From assembly GCA_914767715.1 (NCBI GenBank), contig OU612074.1, forward strand, positions 10,824,062 through 10,884,061: a stretch of DNA of 60,000 bases, in the 5' to 3' direction. Every line of letters begins with the position of its first letter. The stretch's first letter is position 1. Origin of the DNA: Membranipora membranacea. Lineage: Eukaryota > Bryozoa > Gymnolaemata > Cheilostomatida > Membraniporidae. A program made the translations under genes and the position numbers. This document shows positions 1 to 10,750 of the stretch, one piece after another. The notes under the pieces are model-generated. The model was not told where the DNA came from. It was given only the letters and a program-made list of their open reading frames with translations, and ran no database searches.

Positions 1-1276
1 GTTTTCTGAGGTCTTATTTGAGGGCTACTATTTTTATTGACAGAGTGCTATTGAATGAAACCCAAAGTCAGTACTTGCGTACAAGGCCTTAAGCGGCAAT
101 AAAGCATAATTGCCTTGTGGTCAGAACATTTCTCACAATTTGCATATCATGTTGAAAACATTTTACTACTGTTATGTAAAAAGTAATGCCACTGGGCTCT
201 ATCAATATATTTGAAGGGCGGTATCATAGTATACGGCCACTACGGCCCGGTCCCACCCAAATGCTGCATAATACCTGGCCATTTTCACTCATTCTTAATA
301 TTATGTAAATGAAAAACATCGGATGATGTGTGTATTGACATTGACAATTTTTTACCTATATGAATAGACAGACAATCATCAACTCTTTTCAACTCATAGG
401 GATCGGAAGCTCACGCCGGTGAATCGTATCAGCTGATCTGTGATTTTCTCTTGTTCTAAATAAGCAAGAACTTCAATGCGTTTCACCATAAAATTTAGCT
501 ATGTCTGCTGAAGCTGAATTTAATTGTTATGCCTCAGATAAACACATGGATTTAAAGTGGAATGTCTATGTCATGCTTAATTTAATCAACAAGCCCTTGA
601 TTGTATGATAAGATAGATCATAACAACAAAATCCCTAAAAATACAATCAAGATTTAGCTGATTTCTATTCAGGAATGACCTCACCTGTAATTTAAAATGA
701 TAGGTCATTTTTTTTTTAAGTTATCACTCGTTGAGGTAGCTCAAGCCCGTCTAAGTAATTCGATCAAAATTGCAGCGTTGACTATTTTATTCTTTCGGTA
801 ATCTGCTTGTGAACTTTCGGCATAGACACTCCTCTAAAACCCAGACCCAGACATTTTACATTTTATTGCACTCAATTGCTCTCTAGGCTTACAGTGCCCC
901 CCCCCCCGCCACAAAGACCTTCCAGCTGGTTTTACTCAGCGATTCACGCCCTCAGGATAGTAGCAGGAATGACAGGGTCACAAATTGAAAGCTAGCAAAA
1001 GCCCCCTCTTATCGTGGTAAAATATGGTTCGCGATGAATTATTTTGCAAATCAATTGAATGCTGACAAACTGATACATACAATTACTGTGAGTGTTCCTG
1101 TACAATGGTAAACTAAATCTTTGAAAATGGCTTTGACAGACTGCTGCAGTGGTTTGACTGTTGGATTGATGCTGGAATTCTTATCAGCTTGATTAAGCTC
1201 CAATGTTTGTCAATTCACATGGGGACAACTCAGAATTCAATTCGTATTAATCTAGTGTAGAAAACGCATCGCAAAA
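1..1276. other. non-coding, nothing recognised
   Basis: No open frame with coding character, RNA gene or repeat family was recognised. A short C-run lies near 897-907. The right edge abuts the end of the inverted pseudogene. Confidence 0.5.
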
Positions 1277-1988
1277 TCATAATGCTCTGCCCTGTCGGAA
1301 TTCTCTCCCTTGTTGACCTCTTGAACCCATTTCTCTGTCTCTACCCTGTCCGAATTCTCTCTCTTGTTGACCTCTTGAACCCATTTCTCTATCTCCGCTT
1401 TGTCTAGGTTCTCTCCTTTGTTGACCTCTTGAACTCATTTTTTCTGTCTCTGCCCTGTCCGAATTCTCTCCCTTGTTGACCTTTTGTACCCATTTCTCTA
1501 TCTCGGCCTTGTCAGATTCCTCTTGTCAGATTCGGCCTTGTCAGATTCCTCTTGATCTCCGTCTCGGCCTTGTCCGGATTTTCCTCTTTGTCTCTTAAAG
1601 ATGAAGTTAAGCTTACGCAATATCATGTCAATTCTGCTTTTCAGTTGTTTTCCGCTCACATCATCAGATCCTCTCATTTCACCTCCTCTTTGACTCATTC
1701 CTCTGTCTCTATCATTTCTCCATCTTCTCATTCATTCATCTTCCTCTTTTGATCTTCCATCCACCAAGCATACATCTTATAAACAGAGAATCCTTTTCTA
1801 ATATAGTAATAATATAAAAATTCTACAATTTTTCTTCAATGCAGTCTCTTTCCTTGATGCAAGTAATATAGACATTGAAATTTCATCAGATCAAACAACT
1901 TACATATGCTTTACAAAATTTGTAAACTAAATTAGGATAGAAAGAGTTCTGCAGTTGCAATGAGTAGTGTGACAATCAGTCTCTGCAT
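1277..1988 (-). pseudogene. broken inverted paralogue of the 6.8-7.9 kb secreted RG-repeat gene
   Basis: Read on the minus strand. The start region (ATG 1988-1986) follows an acceptor-like TTTACAG and encodes MQRLIVTLL, like exon 1 of the intact gene at 6848. The donor that should follow the signal peptide has decayed: the aligned bases read GCAGAACT where the intact gene has ATTGGTGAGT. Exon 2 starts at 1775 after TATAAG and reads V-C-L-V-D-G-R, parallel to V-C-Y-A-G-G-R. A TGA at 1734-1732 replaces a Gly codon (GGA in the intact gene). The frame then reopens through MRRWRND, one LKSRIDMILRKLNF module (intact gene: LKSRVDLILRSLKF) and RQRGKSGQGRDGD. A short internal duplication around 1500-1560 leads to TAG, and the downstream 54-bp repeats carry a further 1-bp insertion. 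Homology is seen directly; loss of function is inferred from the lost donor, nonsense codon and frameshifts. Confidence 0.82.
1285..1500 (-). repeat. four 54-bp coding tandem repeats in the pseudogene
   Basis: GAATTC-like landmarks recur at 1298, 1352, 1406 and 1461, giving periods of 54, 54 and 55 bp. On the minus strand each unit encodes a degenerate 18-residue block of the type D-R-E-M-G-S-R-G-Q-Q-G-R-E-F-R-Q-G-R. The 55-bp unit carries a 1-bp insertion in an A-run and shifts the frame. The block resembles the GMSSRGGMRGFRYGPSR repeats of the intact paralogue. Confidence 0.8.
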
Positions 1989-2165
1989 GATCTGTAAAGA
2001 CAGAATAAATGTTTGTCTTATTTAATTTTTAATTTAATAATAAACAACAAAAGTTCATAATGTTAGGGATCGATGCTGCACAAGTAAACCTAGGCCAGCT
2101 TCGACAGCAGAGTGGAGACATGTGAGGGACACAAAGTTTGACACAATGACGATGTAAATTAGATG

Positions 2166-2280
2166 TACTCACAGATTTGTGATGGGTGTTCTCTAGTAGT
2201 TATCTCTTTGCTGGGACAATTCAATGTAATTAGTGTATCTCTGCACTCCGCTTTTATAGGAGCATTGGTTGGCTGAAAAT
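2166..2280 (-). promoter_or_regulatory. promoter and 5' UTR exon of the inverted pseudogene
   Basis: On the minus strand the sequence contains CCAATGCTCCTATAAAAG, with the TATA box at about 2261-2254. It closely matches CACTGCTCCTATAAAAGC before the gene at 6848. A donor-like GTGAGTAC (2173-2166) lies downstream, so the ancestral gene probably had a 5' UTR intron like its paralogue. Confidence 0.65.
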
Positions 2281-5200
2281 ATCCCCTTGACAGCTTGTGA
2301 ATTGAGTGCGAAATAATAGCTTTCATATAAAGAGTTACATCCTCTGTCATGCACAAGGTTTTGAAGATTTATTTCGGAAATATCGTATGATATGATCGTC
2401 TTATGACGAGTGTCGATAAGACATTGTTAAAAATAACAAGTTTTTCAGATATACCATCATGATGTTAATCTTAGTTTGGTTTCTGTCATGAGAAGGGCTT
2501 AACTGAGTTTGAAACATGACCATGCAAAACTAATGTTGCAGCTTGGTAGCGGAGTTTCAGTCTCAACAAGAATTTGATTTTTCATGTTTATGGTTGATCT
2601 GACACACAGTTCCAGGTCAACAAAGAAAACGTTTTGGCTATCGCTATCGTTATTATTAGCTGTGTCTAGGCTCTGAAACATGCCAACATGAATCCCTGGT
2701 AATACGGTGCTTTCTCTGATCAAGTCACAAATGCAACACAATGTATAATTAAACAATGATAAATCAGGTAAATTTGTTAACAAGAAAGGCAGTTCAATTA
2801 TTGAATTGATGATATTTAATGAAAAAGGGTTGGCATGGCTTAAATTAAACGCTAGGCTAGCTTCCTTACCCAATAAATAATTTAGAATGGAAAGGCCTTC
2901 AGATGTTCTGCTTCTTATAGACAAAATGGTATGTGCAAAACTATCATTCTCTTTCAATCTTATTTTGTTTCTGCTTTTATTTTCGGGTACCTACTCTTTT
3001 TTTAGATATGTATGACTGAAAAAGAATGAAGAGAGTCATTGTCAAATATAACAGACGGCCATATTGATGATGTCAGCCAACAATGAATTGGCATGTCTAT
3101 GGTTTTTTGCTATCAGTTTGTGGCATTTTTATTTCATAACATTTGCCTGGTCCGAAACTGTGCCTGAGGATTACCTCAAACTCATACATGGATAGGGATG
3201 ACTCTGCAACCAGGAGGAGTGTCAATCACCCTTGTTCTCTGATGACAATAGACACACTATTCAACCACACCCTGCCAACCCTTGGAGTTACGTATATTAT
3301 GACTGTGCTAAATGAACTATGTGCACAATCTGAATGTTATACAAAACGCCATAGAAGGCGGGGTGATAAACAAGTTTTTATAATGAATGGAAATATCATA
3401 TTGATTGTGGCGCAAAAGACAAGATGAGATCGTATGTCTAATAACATGGGCTTATTATTTACGCCTAACAAATGGCGTATGCATTGCGATATTAACCTCA
3501 TCAATATCTAATGAATCTCAATGTCATCTGAATATCATAACACCAGAATTTTATTCTCTAGTCATACTGCCGACTTACTACCTCACAACCTAACGTTATA
3601 CTTCCATTATTGCACAGCCCTAACCTTTATCTAAGACGAAGAAAATGAATGCCAGGGGTGACAGTTTGTACAGGCGGTCTTCCCATAATTGCTGTCATAC
3701 GTATATTTAGTCATTTCGCAATAGACATTGTGTGATTTGTGAAACTGTTAGAAATGAGGTAAATGTCACTCATTGGCAACAACAATAACAACAACCCTTG
3801 GTCAATGAGCATATGTTTGTTTTTGGTTTTGAACTATTAAAGTCATATTATCCAAACCAGTGAAAATTCATTTGAGTTGGAGTCGATCTTTGGACAGTGA
3901 CACCAATGACTACTGATGTCAGGTAATATTATGATTCCGCTGTGATGAAAAATTCAAGTATGACCAAAAGCTTGAGTAAAGGGAGATATTCATGGCTGGG
4001 AAAGTTAAATTAGGAAATTAAGAAAACTTGATCTAAACTTATTTTCTCATGATGTGCAATGAGGAAAAATATTGTAATACATCTCATTACCCCTGAGAAG
4101 TCAATGCCACAGAACTTTTATTAGAGTGGTCGTTTTTATACGATGATGATTTTAGAGCCAGATCGCAAACCTTTAATTACAGGTATATAGACCCAGCACG
4201 TTACGTCGGCAATTGCAGACCTGACAGCACCGAAACTTTTTCTGATGGAATGTTTAACCCAAGATTCCTGAGACTCTTTAACTTATCCAATACCGTTTTT
4301 GTTGTGAATAGCTGCTATCTTGTTGATACAAAACTGTCAATACCGCATCAACTTAAGAGCAGATAGTTTCTGAGCGTGTATTTGATTCCAAAATGATATT
4401 GTTATTTTGCTTATTGTTTACGAGTCAGGCCAAAATACAGCATTTTTATTTGTAATAATTAAATTGTATTGCTGTATCATATCAAGTGAGTGAATAGGTA
4501 ACCGGATATTCCATATGAACTAGTCAACTTGATAGTAGGTCAGTTTGCAGACTCTTCAAGACGACTCTTCTCCTAGTTTGAACGAGCTGTCCATTCCCAA
4601 ATTATTTTGTTGCTTTGAATAGGTTTTTACACAGCTTGACATCTTTCACTGCCATAATCATGGCACCAATAATTGTCAGTATGACTTTATTCATCAGTAT
4701 GATAATAATTATAAATATGACTGTGCAAAATGAAGTGTTATTAATTTCAAGACACAAATACAAATCATTTCGCACAGTCATAAATGGAAGGCCATTGTTG
4801 AATGTAGTGCGTGGTCGATTTATTTTTCTATTGCCATTAAGCAATATCAGTATTTGATAGCTTAGTTTGTTGCACTGTCATCATTTTCATTCCCATGTGT
4901 GAAACTCCCTAAACCAGTTTATGACCCAATATTGAATTCAATGAGATTTAAGGCAAGTGTGTCAAATAAACAATGAAGATCCTATCTACTGGATATCTGG
5001 CAACTTGTCATCAAATTCATTTTTGTTCACTGAGTATGCATTTTATAGCAGTTGATCAAATTTTTGGTAAAAGAGATATCAGTGTAGGATTGAATGACCA
5101 TTCTTGTTTTTATTGGATACTTCGATTTGATATGCGCAGATTCCAACTGCAATACTCAACATAAAAATAAACATTGTTGTCAGTAGTTTAGTAAAAGTGG

Positions 5201-6600
5201 AGAAAAAACATCAGGGAATGTTATGGGTATGTTAGACTTGTTCTTAATGTAAATTTTGCAATATAATCAAGTGCAAGCGTATTTGTAGTCAAAGCAACTA
5301 GTCTCTGTATCCTCTAGGCAATTCAGAGTCTACATCAACACTGCCACTTCCAATGATACAGGGAAATCATGAACTCTGTTTGTGTGCAACAGTTTCATAA
5401 CCACACCTACTCAAGAGCCAATATTTATATCCATAAACAAATTTTATTTTTAGTTTTATTTTCATTTTAAGTAATAAATATATCCATTAAAAATCAGACA
5501 AATCATAATTTTTTCCTTTACCCTTACCGAAAGCAAAGCCTGTCCACTAAATTTTCTAGCAGCGCCTTCAAGTCGGGTACTTGGGTTGGGATCCATGGTA
5601 ATCAATCAGTGCCCTATACTCTTACTTGCCAGAATTCTGGCTCCTCCTCATATTGAAGAGGCAAAGGGGCTCACTTTGCTGGATATTGGTTGTGAAATGG
5701 CGTGACTAGGACACATGGTATGCTGGTACCAAGTCAAGAATATCTGACAGAACATGGAACTCAGATCTTTTTTGCCACAGCCCTTCATCCTTAACTTTCA
5801 GACCACCTCTGTCACCCCTCTGAGTAACATCAAGAGGTCAATCTAGCAACAATTCTTAATACTTCTTGAGGTGAAGACACAGGGTCAGGAAAAGGTCACT
5901 TTCTGTACAATGTTGTACAGCTGCTACGCAGCCGAATGGTTAACAACTCAAAAAGAGAGTTGATCAAAGAAATAAGGTTATTATTGTAAATTGATAGTGG
6001 TGTCAAATTCAGTACAGGTGCAGGTAAACAGAGCTGATCTGAGCTGAGAGACAAAGGTTCAACATTTAGATCAGACAGTGCAACTGAGATATTACACTGT
6101 TGATTTGCCAAAATTTATTTGAAACTTGATAAAAAGCAGTTCTTTGAGGCATTTCTGTATGTGTGAATATATGCATGTAAGTAAAATATCCCTGTAGATC
6201 TTCTGGAACTGAAACAGAACGCATTGTTGTACAGCAGCCGTCAATGATCCAAAGAAATAGAAAGATCCACAAAACTTTATATTGTGTACAAGCTCTACTT
6301 AGGAGTTTGACTGAGAGGAATGAACTTATGCTACATGCATTGATTGAAGCTCTCAGGCTGAGGTTTTGAATTGACAATGATGCTATCATACTTCTATTTA
6401 AAAATAATGGAATCAAAATTTAAAGATTTATGATGAGAAACCATTTGACGTTTAACGTAGCTGTTTTTGTTTGTCATTGTCTTATTCATACGTCAGAACA
6501 AAGCCACAGCTCTAATCTCTCATACATCTATCTTCATCGACAGATCAAAACATACAGTTTCACATCTCATGATGAACTGATCAATCATAATTAATGCCTT
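2281..6600. other. intergenic region between divergent paralogues, no recognised gene
   Basis: Only short, composition-driven open frames are present. The longest (152 codons, minus strand, 2957-2499) has no recognised domain and could be chance. A hairpin with arms of roughly 20 bp lies near 4717-4790. A SINE-like repeat at 5560-5830 is listed separately. Confidence 0.45.
5560..5830. repeat. diverged dispersed repeat, copy 1 (SINE-like)
   Basis: Shares ordered blocks with 10460-10750: 'gctcctcatat', 'catggtatgctggtacca', 'gaactcagat' and 'cccctctg'. The other copy ends with a minus-strand tRNA B-box-like stretch, so a decayed tRNA-derived SINE is the likely origin. The subfamily is unknown. 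Confidence 0.5.
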
Positions 6601-6621
6601 TGTAATTTCAGCCACTGCTCC

Positions 6622-6844
6622 TATAAAAGCCTTTTGCTCGGCTTAATATCAGACACAGAGAAAGAAATTCTTAACCAAAAAAGACCCTGAAAACAGTAAG
6701 TAAAATATTGTGTCACTATTAAAACTAAGCATATCAATCATTTAAGCATTTGATAAATCTAACACACACACTTACTTATATTCGATTGTTACAATAGAAG
6801 CTAAGAACTTGACTTTTACAGCAGTTATCTTCCCTCTGTTACAG
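6622..6844 (+). promoter_or_regulatory. TATA box, 5' UTR exon and 5' UTR intron
   Basis: TATAAAAG lies at 6622-6629. A non-coding first exon would end at about 6695 before GTAAGT (6696-6701). The matching acceptor is CTGTTACAG, ending at 6844, three bases before the start codon. The layout is shared with the inverted pseudogene. The array genes instead have an uninterrupted leader of about 90 bp. Confidence 0.7.
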
Positions 6845-6847
6845 ATC

Positions 6848-7876
6848 ATGCAGAGCTTGACTATAACTCTTCTCTTCGCCACGGTCATTGGTGAGTTTCT
6901 GCACTCAGCTAAATCTCAAAATATTTTCAAGATTACGTCACCAAGTTCGAAGCTTCCATACCTGAGTTTCAATGAGGAAAGAGACAACATGTCGTCTTAC
7001 TGATCGAAACCTACTTGAAAATTTCTTAGCGTTTTGCTAATGGTTGTATTTTATAATAATCATTTCATTACTTATCAAGGTGTATGTTATGCCGGAGGAA
7101 GGTTGAATAATGATGAAGAAGGAATGAGGCAATGGAGTCCAAGAGGAGATATGAGAGAAGCTAGATATGAACCAAGTAGAGGAATGAGTCCAAGGGGCCA
7201 AAGCGTGGAAGGTTTCAGATATGGCCCAAGCAGAGGAATACAGTCAGGCAGAAGATCACAAAGAAAACTGAAAAGCAGAGTAGATCTTATCCTGCGTTCT
7301 CTCAAATTCAAGACTGGAAAGAGCAAGGGATTTAGGACAAGAAGAGATGAGATGAGACCATATGATTTCGGATCAAGGAGAGGAATGAGTTCAAGAGGGG
7401 GTATGAGAGGATTCAGATACAGCCCAAGCAGAGGAATGAGTTCAAGAGGAGGCATGAGAGGATTCAGATATGGCCCAAGCAGAGGAATGAGTCCAAGAGG
7501 GGGCATGAGAGGATTCAGATATGGCCCAAGCAGAGGAATGAGTTCAAGAGGAGGCATGAGAGGATTCAGATATGGCCCAAGCAGGGGAATGAGTTCAAGA
7601 GGGGGCATGAGAGGATTCAGATATGGCCCAAGCAGAGGAATGCAGTCAGGTAGAAAACCGCAAAGAAAATTGAAAAGCAAAGTAGATGTTATCTTACGTT
7701 CTCTTAAATTCAAGGGTGGACGAAGCAGAGGATATAGCAAACAAGGACAAGGAAGTAGAGCATTCAGATATGGCCGAGACAGAAGAATGGGACCAAGAGG
7801 AAGAAGATATGGCTCAAAGAAGGGAAACAAGGGACATAAGGATGTTCTCCGTTACATAAAGATGGGATTGTACTAA
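6848..7876 (+). CDS. secreted RG-rich repeat protein, 279 aa, two coding exons
   Basis: Exon 1 is 6848-6890 (MQSLTITLLFATVI plus the first base of Gly). A GTGAGT donor and TTATCAAG acceptor bound the intron, and exon 2 is 7080-7876. The ATG at 7034 is intronic and was not used. A signal peptide (about residues 1-19, V-C-Y-A|G-G) targets the product to secretion. Next come an acidic or mixed N-part, an RG-rich linker, module 1 at about 75-92 (QRKLKSRVDLILRSLKFK), five tandem 17-residue repeats GMSSRGGMRGFRYGPSR at about 116-200, module 2 at about 209-226 (QRKLKSKVDVILRSLKFK) and a basic Tyr/Gly/Arg tail ending GLY. The modules have an amphipathic-helix-like hydrophobic pattern. Pathway and function are not recognised. 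Signal exon and intron phase match the array at 28-58 kb. No AATAAA was seen in the first 200 bp downstream. Confidence 0.85.
7382..7636 (+). repeat. five 51-bp in-frame tandem repeats
   Basis: Five near-identical 51-bp units each encode GM-S-(S/P)-RGGMRGFRY-(G/S)-PSR. A degenerate copy lies earlier in the exon (GMSPRGQSVEGFRYGPSR). Near-identity at DNA level suggests recent expansion or homogenisation. Confidence 0.92.
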
Positions 7877-9340
7877 AATGTCTATCCACTGTTTTATTGC
7901 CATAATTGAACACAAATATTTATGACTTCAACCTTACCGATTCACAAACATAAGAGCAACAATATTTTTACAATTATTCACATTATTGCATTTTATTGAC
8001 AAGTTGGCAAAACAATAATTAAGTCGAGTATTTGATGTTTCTCTTCTTCTGTTTTTTTGTTAATAACTACAATATATTATATCAACTGCAAAATCAACTA
8101 CTGATAATTCATACCGATTACAATTTTAACTAAGCAGCACAAGACAGACTCACACGGCTTCACAAGCTACATTAGAGAATGCAGTTTTCATTATCATTCA
8201 TTATCTTTTAACAACTATGAAGTAGAAAACTTTATGAATCAAGCGTCATAGCAGAGTTAGTTTTTTTCCAATTTCAATGTATGAAAGTTTGTCGATGTTT
8301 CCCGATGATTGTCACGGTACAACAACAACAACAACAACAAAAAGATTGACAGGATTGTCTTATGCATACATATAGAGATAAAAGTCCATTTACTCTGCCA
8401 AAAATGTCCCAATGGTGAAATGACCTGTCAAGGTCAGCTGATCATTAAGATGCTTTAGTTTCAGCTCTTTCCTCAATGTTTGTACCTATCATAATTATGT
8501 CCATTCAATTTCATTGAGAAATTCTGGTTCAACGTATTTCAAGGCTTCATAAGTTTGATTCCTATTTCGTCATTTTATATTCCTATGCGGGTGCATGATC
8601 AAACTTTTTTTATCTGTGTTAATAGTGGTCTTATAGCTGCACACATCAGTGACCTGTGCTCTGGAGGGTATAGTCATATTTCACTTATAAACCCACAACT
8701 TAGAGACAATAAAACAATAGGGATAGCCAACCTAAATTACATCATGTCTTAAAATATTGGTATAAAATAATGAATTTCTCGTTTTCTATGCTCTGTTTTG
8801 GAGGTCTCGTATCATTATTATAGCATTTAATGCTCGTCACACAAAATATAAAGCTCATGATTTAGCTACGCTGTAGAGTGACACTCATTGCAACCTACAT
8901 ACAACAAGGACATTATTTGAGTTATTCTGCAATATTGGTCATAATAATAAATTTATTTTCTCATGTTTCATATACTTCAGTGACAATAACTGAAATTTAG
9001 GCGAATGTTACGTCATTGAACTTTATCAAGCATTCACACAGTGATGCCAATTTTGTGAGAGCTTTAGTAGCGCTGGTATTTTGTCGCTTGCATATTGTTT
9101 TGTTATTTTGGTGACTATTCTGAGACAGATGATTACATTTCAGACTTGTCACTTGTCCCCTCATTCATTTCTTCTGGAAACTTATTTGAAGTAAACACTT
9201 GGATTGGATGAACAAAATCCTCCTCCAACAATTTATTACGTCATCATGATCAGTAAAATCTACACAACCAAGGAATCTTAATACAAACTCGGAACTTGAG
9301 TCAATTGAAGGAATGGCACAGAAGATTTTTATCCAAAATA
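7877..9340. other. non-coding, nothing recognised
   Basis: 3' flank of the repeat-protein gene. No domain-bearing frame or RNA gene was seen. An (AAC)n microsatellite lies at 8321-8343. Confidence 0.45.
8321..8343. repeat. (AAC)n microsatellite
   Basis: About seven uninterrupted caa/aac units. Confidence 0.9.
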
Positions 9341-9344
9341 GGAG

Positions 9345-9600
9345 TAGGAGGTGCTCAGTTGGTTAGAGCGCCTGCCCTCTGACGCGCAAGCGTTTGAGGT
9401 CTTGGGTTCGAATACCGCAGCAGTCTATCAACTACTGGGCTCAATTGGTGCCCCAGGTGTGCTCCGACCTGCCTGCAAACTGAGAACAACTTGGCGCCGA
9501 AAATGGCGGCAGTGCCCTTGAGGCACCTGTTTTTCTCAGTCTTCGGACAGAGACAACCTTGCGAATTTAACACACATCTTTTAACACAAGTAAATATGTG
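9345..9600 (+). mobile_element. tRNA-derived SINE
   Basis: A pol III A-box-like GTGCTCAGTTGG (9351-9362) and B box GGTTCGAATAC (9405-9415) are spaced as in a tRNA. The cloverleaf is poor: the 3' acceptor strand is missing and the anticodon arm does not pair. About 180 bp of unrelated body follows. This is the usual make-up of a tRNA-derived SINE rather than a working tRNA gene. Confidence 0.75.
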
Positions 9601-10314
9601 ATGAAATTTTCATCAGGTTTTTATGATAAAGTGTAACTTGCACAACTGTCAAGGATGCCAGATTCACCATTGAGTAGAACCTTAAATTTGAGTATTAGTC
9701 TTCAACATGGCAGGAGCTTTTGTGATAGGCAGAACGGCCAAGACTTAATTTTTAATGGGAGTGTAAGTAAGAGTTTCCATACCAGTGGCTTAATATTGCA
9801 TATGCATCCAATGAAAATATGCAAAGCCACTGTGGCAAATTTATCTTAGTTGTTGCTGAATTTAAAGTATATCCGGCTGCAGAATTGGTTTTGGATCAAC
9901 AGGGACATATGGATTCAAAAATATTTTGATAAACGTATTGGAAAGTATAACGCACCGCTTGTATCTTGTCAATGCGATCTACGATAGACGCCATTGCACC
10001 ATAGTTTTATGATGTAACTATCGGCAAGTAAACTTTTCAAGGCATACATAATCCTGTCATTGTGACAATGAAAGACAAAATAAATGGATATATTTTGGTT
10101 TTGATGAGGTATTATTCCAATATGTGACCTTCTTTGATATGATATGATATTCTATTGATATGGCTCCTCCATGATGAACATGATCGTTTGCAGGTCACAT
10201 TTCGTATGCAATATAGAAATGGTGTCTGCAATTCTCCTAGAACTGCATATCAAACATTGAAACTTCAAATATGTCATCTTTATTTCAATACCATAACCCC
10301 TTGTACAATGGCCT
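9601..10314. other. non-coding, nothing recognised
   Basis: Only short unsupported frames are present. Confidence 0.4.
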
Positions 10315-10410
10315 GGGCTATGTCCATAAACTGTAACTGCCTAAAGAGCTGGGCTGTGTCCAAAAACTGTGACTGCCTAAAGAGTTGGCTATTTCCATAA
10401 ACTGTGACTG
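10315..10410. repeat. 36-bp tandem repeat, about 2.7 copies
   Basis: Units begin at 10315, 10351 and 10387, with the shared core 'aaactgtgactgcctaaag'. No coding role is supported. Confidence 0.85.
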
Positions 10411-10459
10411 TCCATCTTTTTCTCGATTACACTCTTAATGAAAGCCAGCCCTGCCACTA

Positions 10460-10750
10460 ACCCATTGAGTAGGGTCATCAAGATCAGGTGCGTGGATCAA
10501 TGCTACTTAGGTCGCTCACTTTACCCTTAAATGGAAGAATCTTGGCTACTCCTCATATCAGGTAGGGGTCATTATACTGCTCAAGGGATGTGCTATTGTT
10601 CCCGCTGCCGGGGACCTGGTTGGGATGAATGGTATGCTGGTACCACATCAATATAATGACTGGCGACGCAAGGAATTGAACTCAGATTTCTAAGATCAAA
10701 ACTTAGAGCCCTTGATCTTCAGACAACTTCTGATTCCCCTCTGGTTAAAA
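10460..10750 (-). repeat. diverged dispersed repeat, copy 2 (SINE-like)
   Basis: Matches 5560-5830 in several ordered blocks. Near 10660-10700 the minus strand reads GAGTTCAATTCC, a B-box-like sequence preceded by a tRNA-like stretch. Origin as a tRNA-derived SINE is inferred. Confidence 0.5.

Noticed and set aside
2499-2957. 152-codon minus-strand open frame
   Set aside because: No recognised domain, signal peptide or splice context; an open frame of this size can arise by chance in 60 kb of AT-rich DNA.
4602-4857. Two overlapping 80-codon frames on opposite strands
   Set aside because: They mirror each other over AT-rich sequence and a small hairpin; no coding signature.
6066-6416. 116-codon minus-strand frame
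   Set aside because: Hydrophobic, serine- and leucine-rich composition expected from AT-rich non-coding DNA; no homologue recognised.
7087-7830. 247-codon minus-strand frame opposite the repeat gene
   Set aside because: Shadow of the RG-repeat coding sequence; the plus strand has signal peptide and splice sites.
9345-9420. Functional tRNA gene
   Set aside because: A and B boxes are present but the anticodon and acceptor stems do not form.
9355-9573. 72-codon minus-strand frame
   Set aside because: Lies wholly inside the tRNA-derived SINE.
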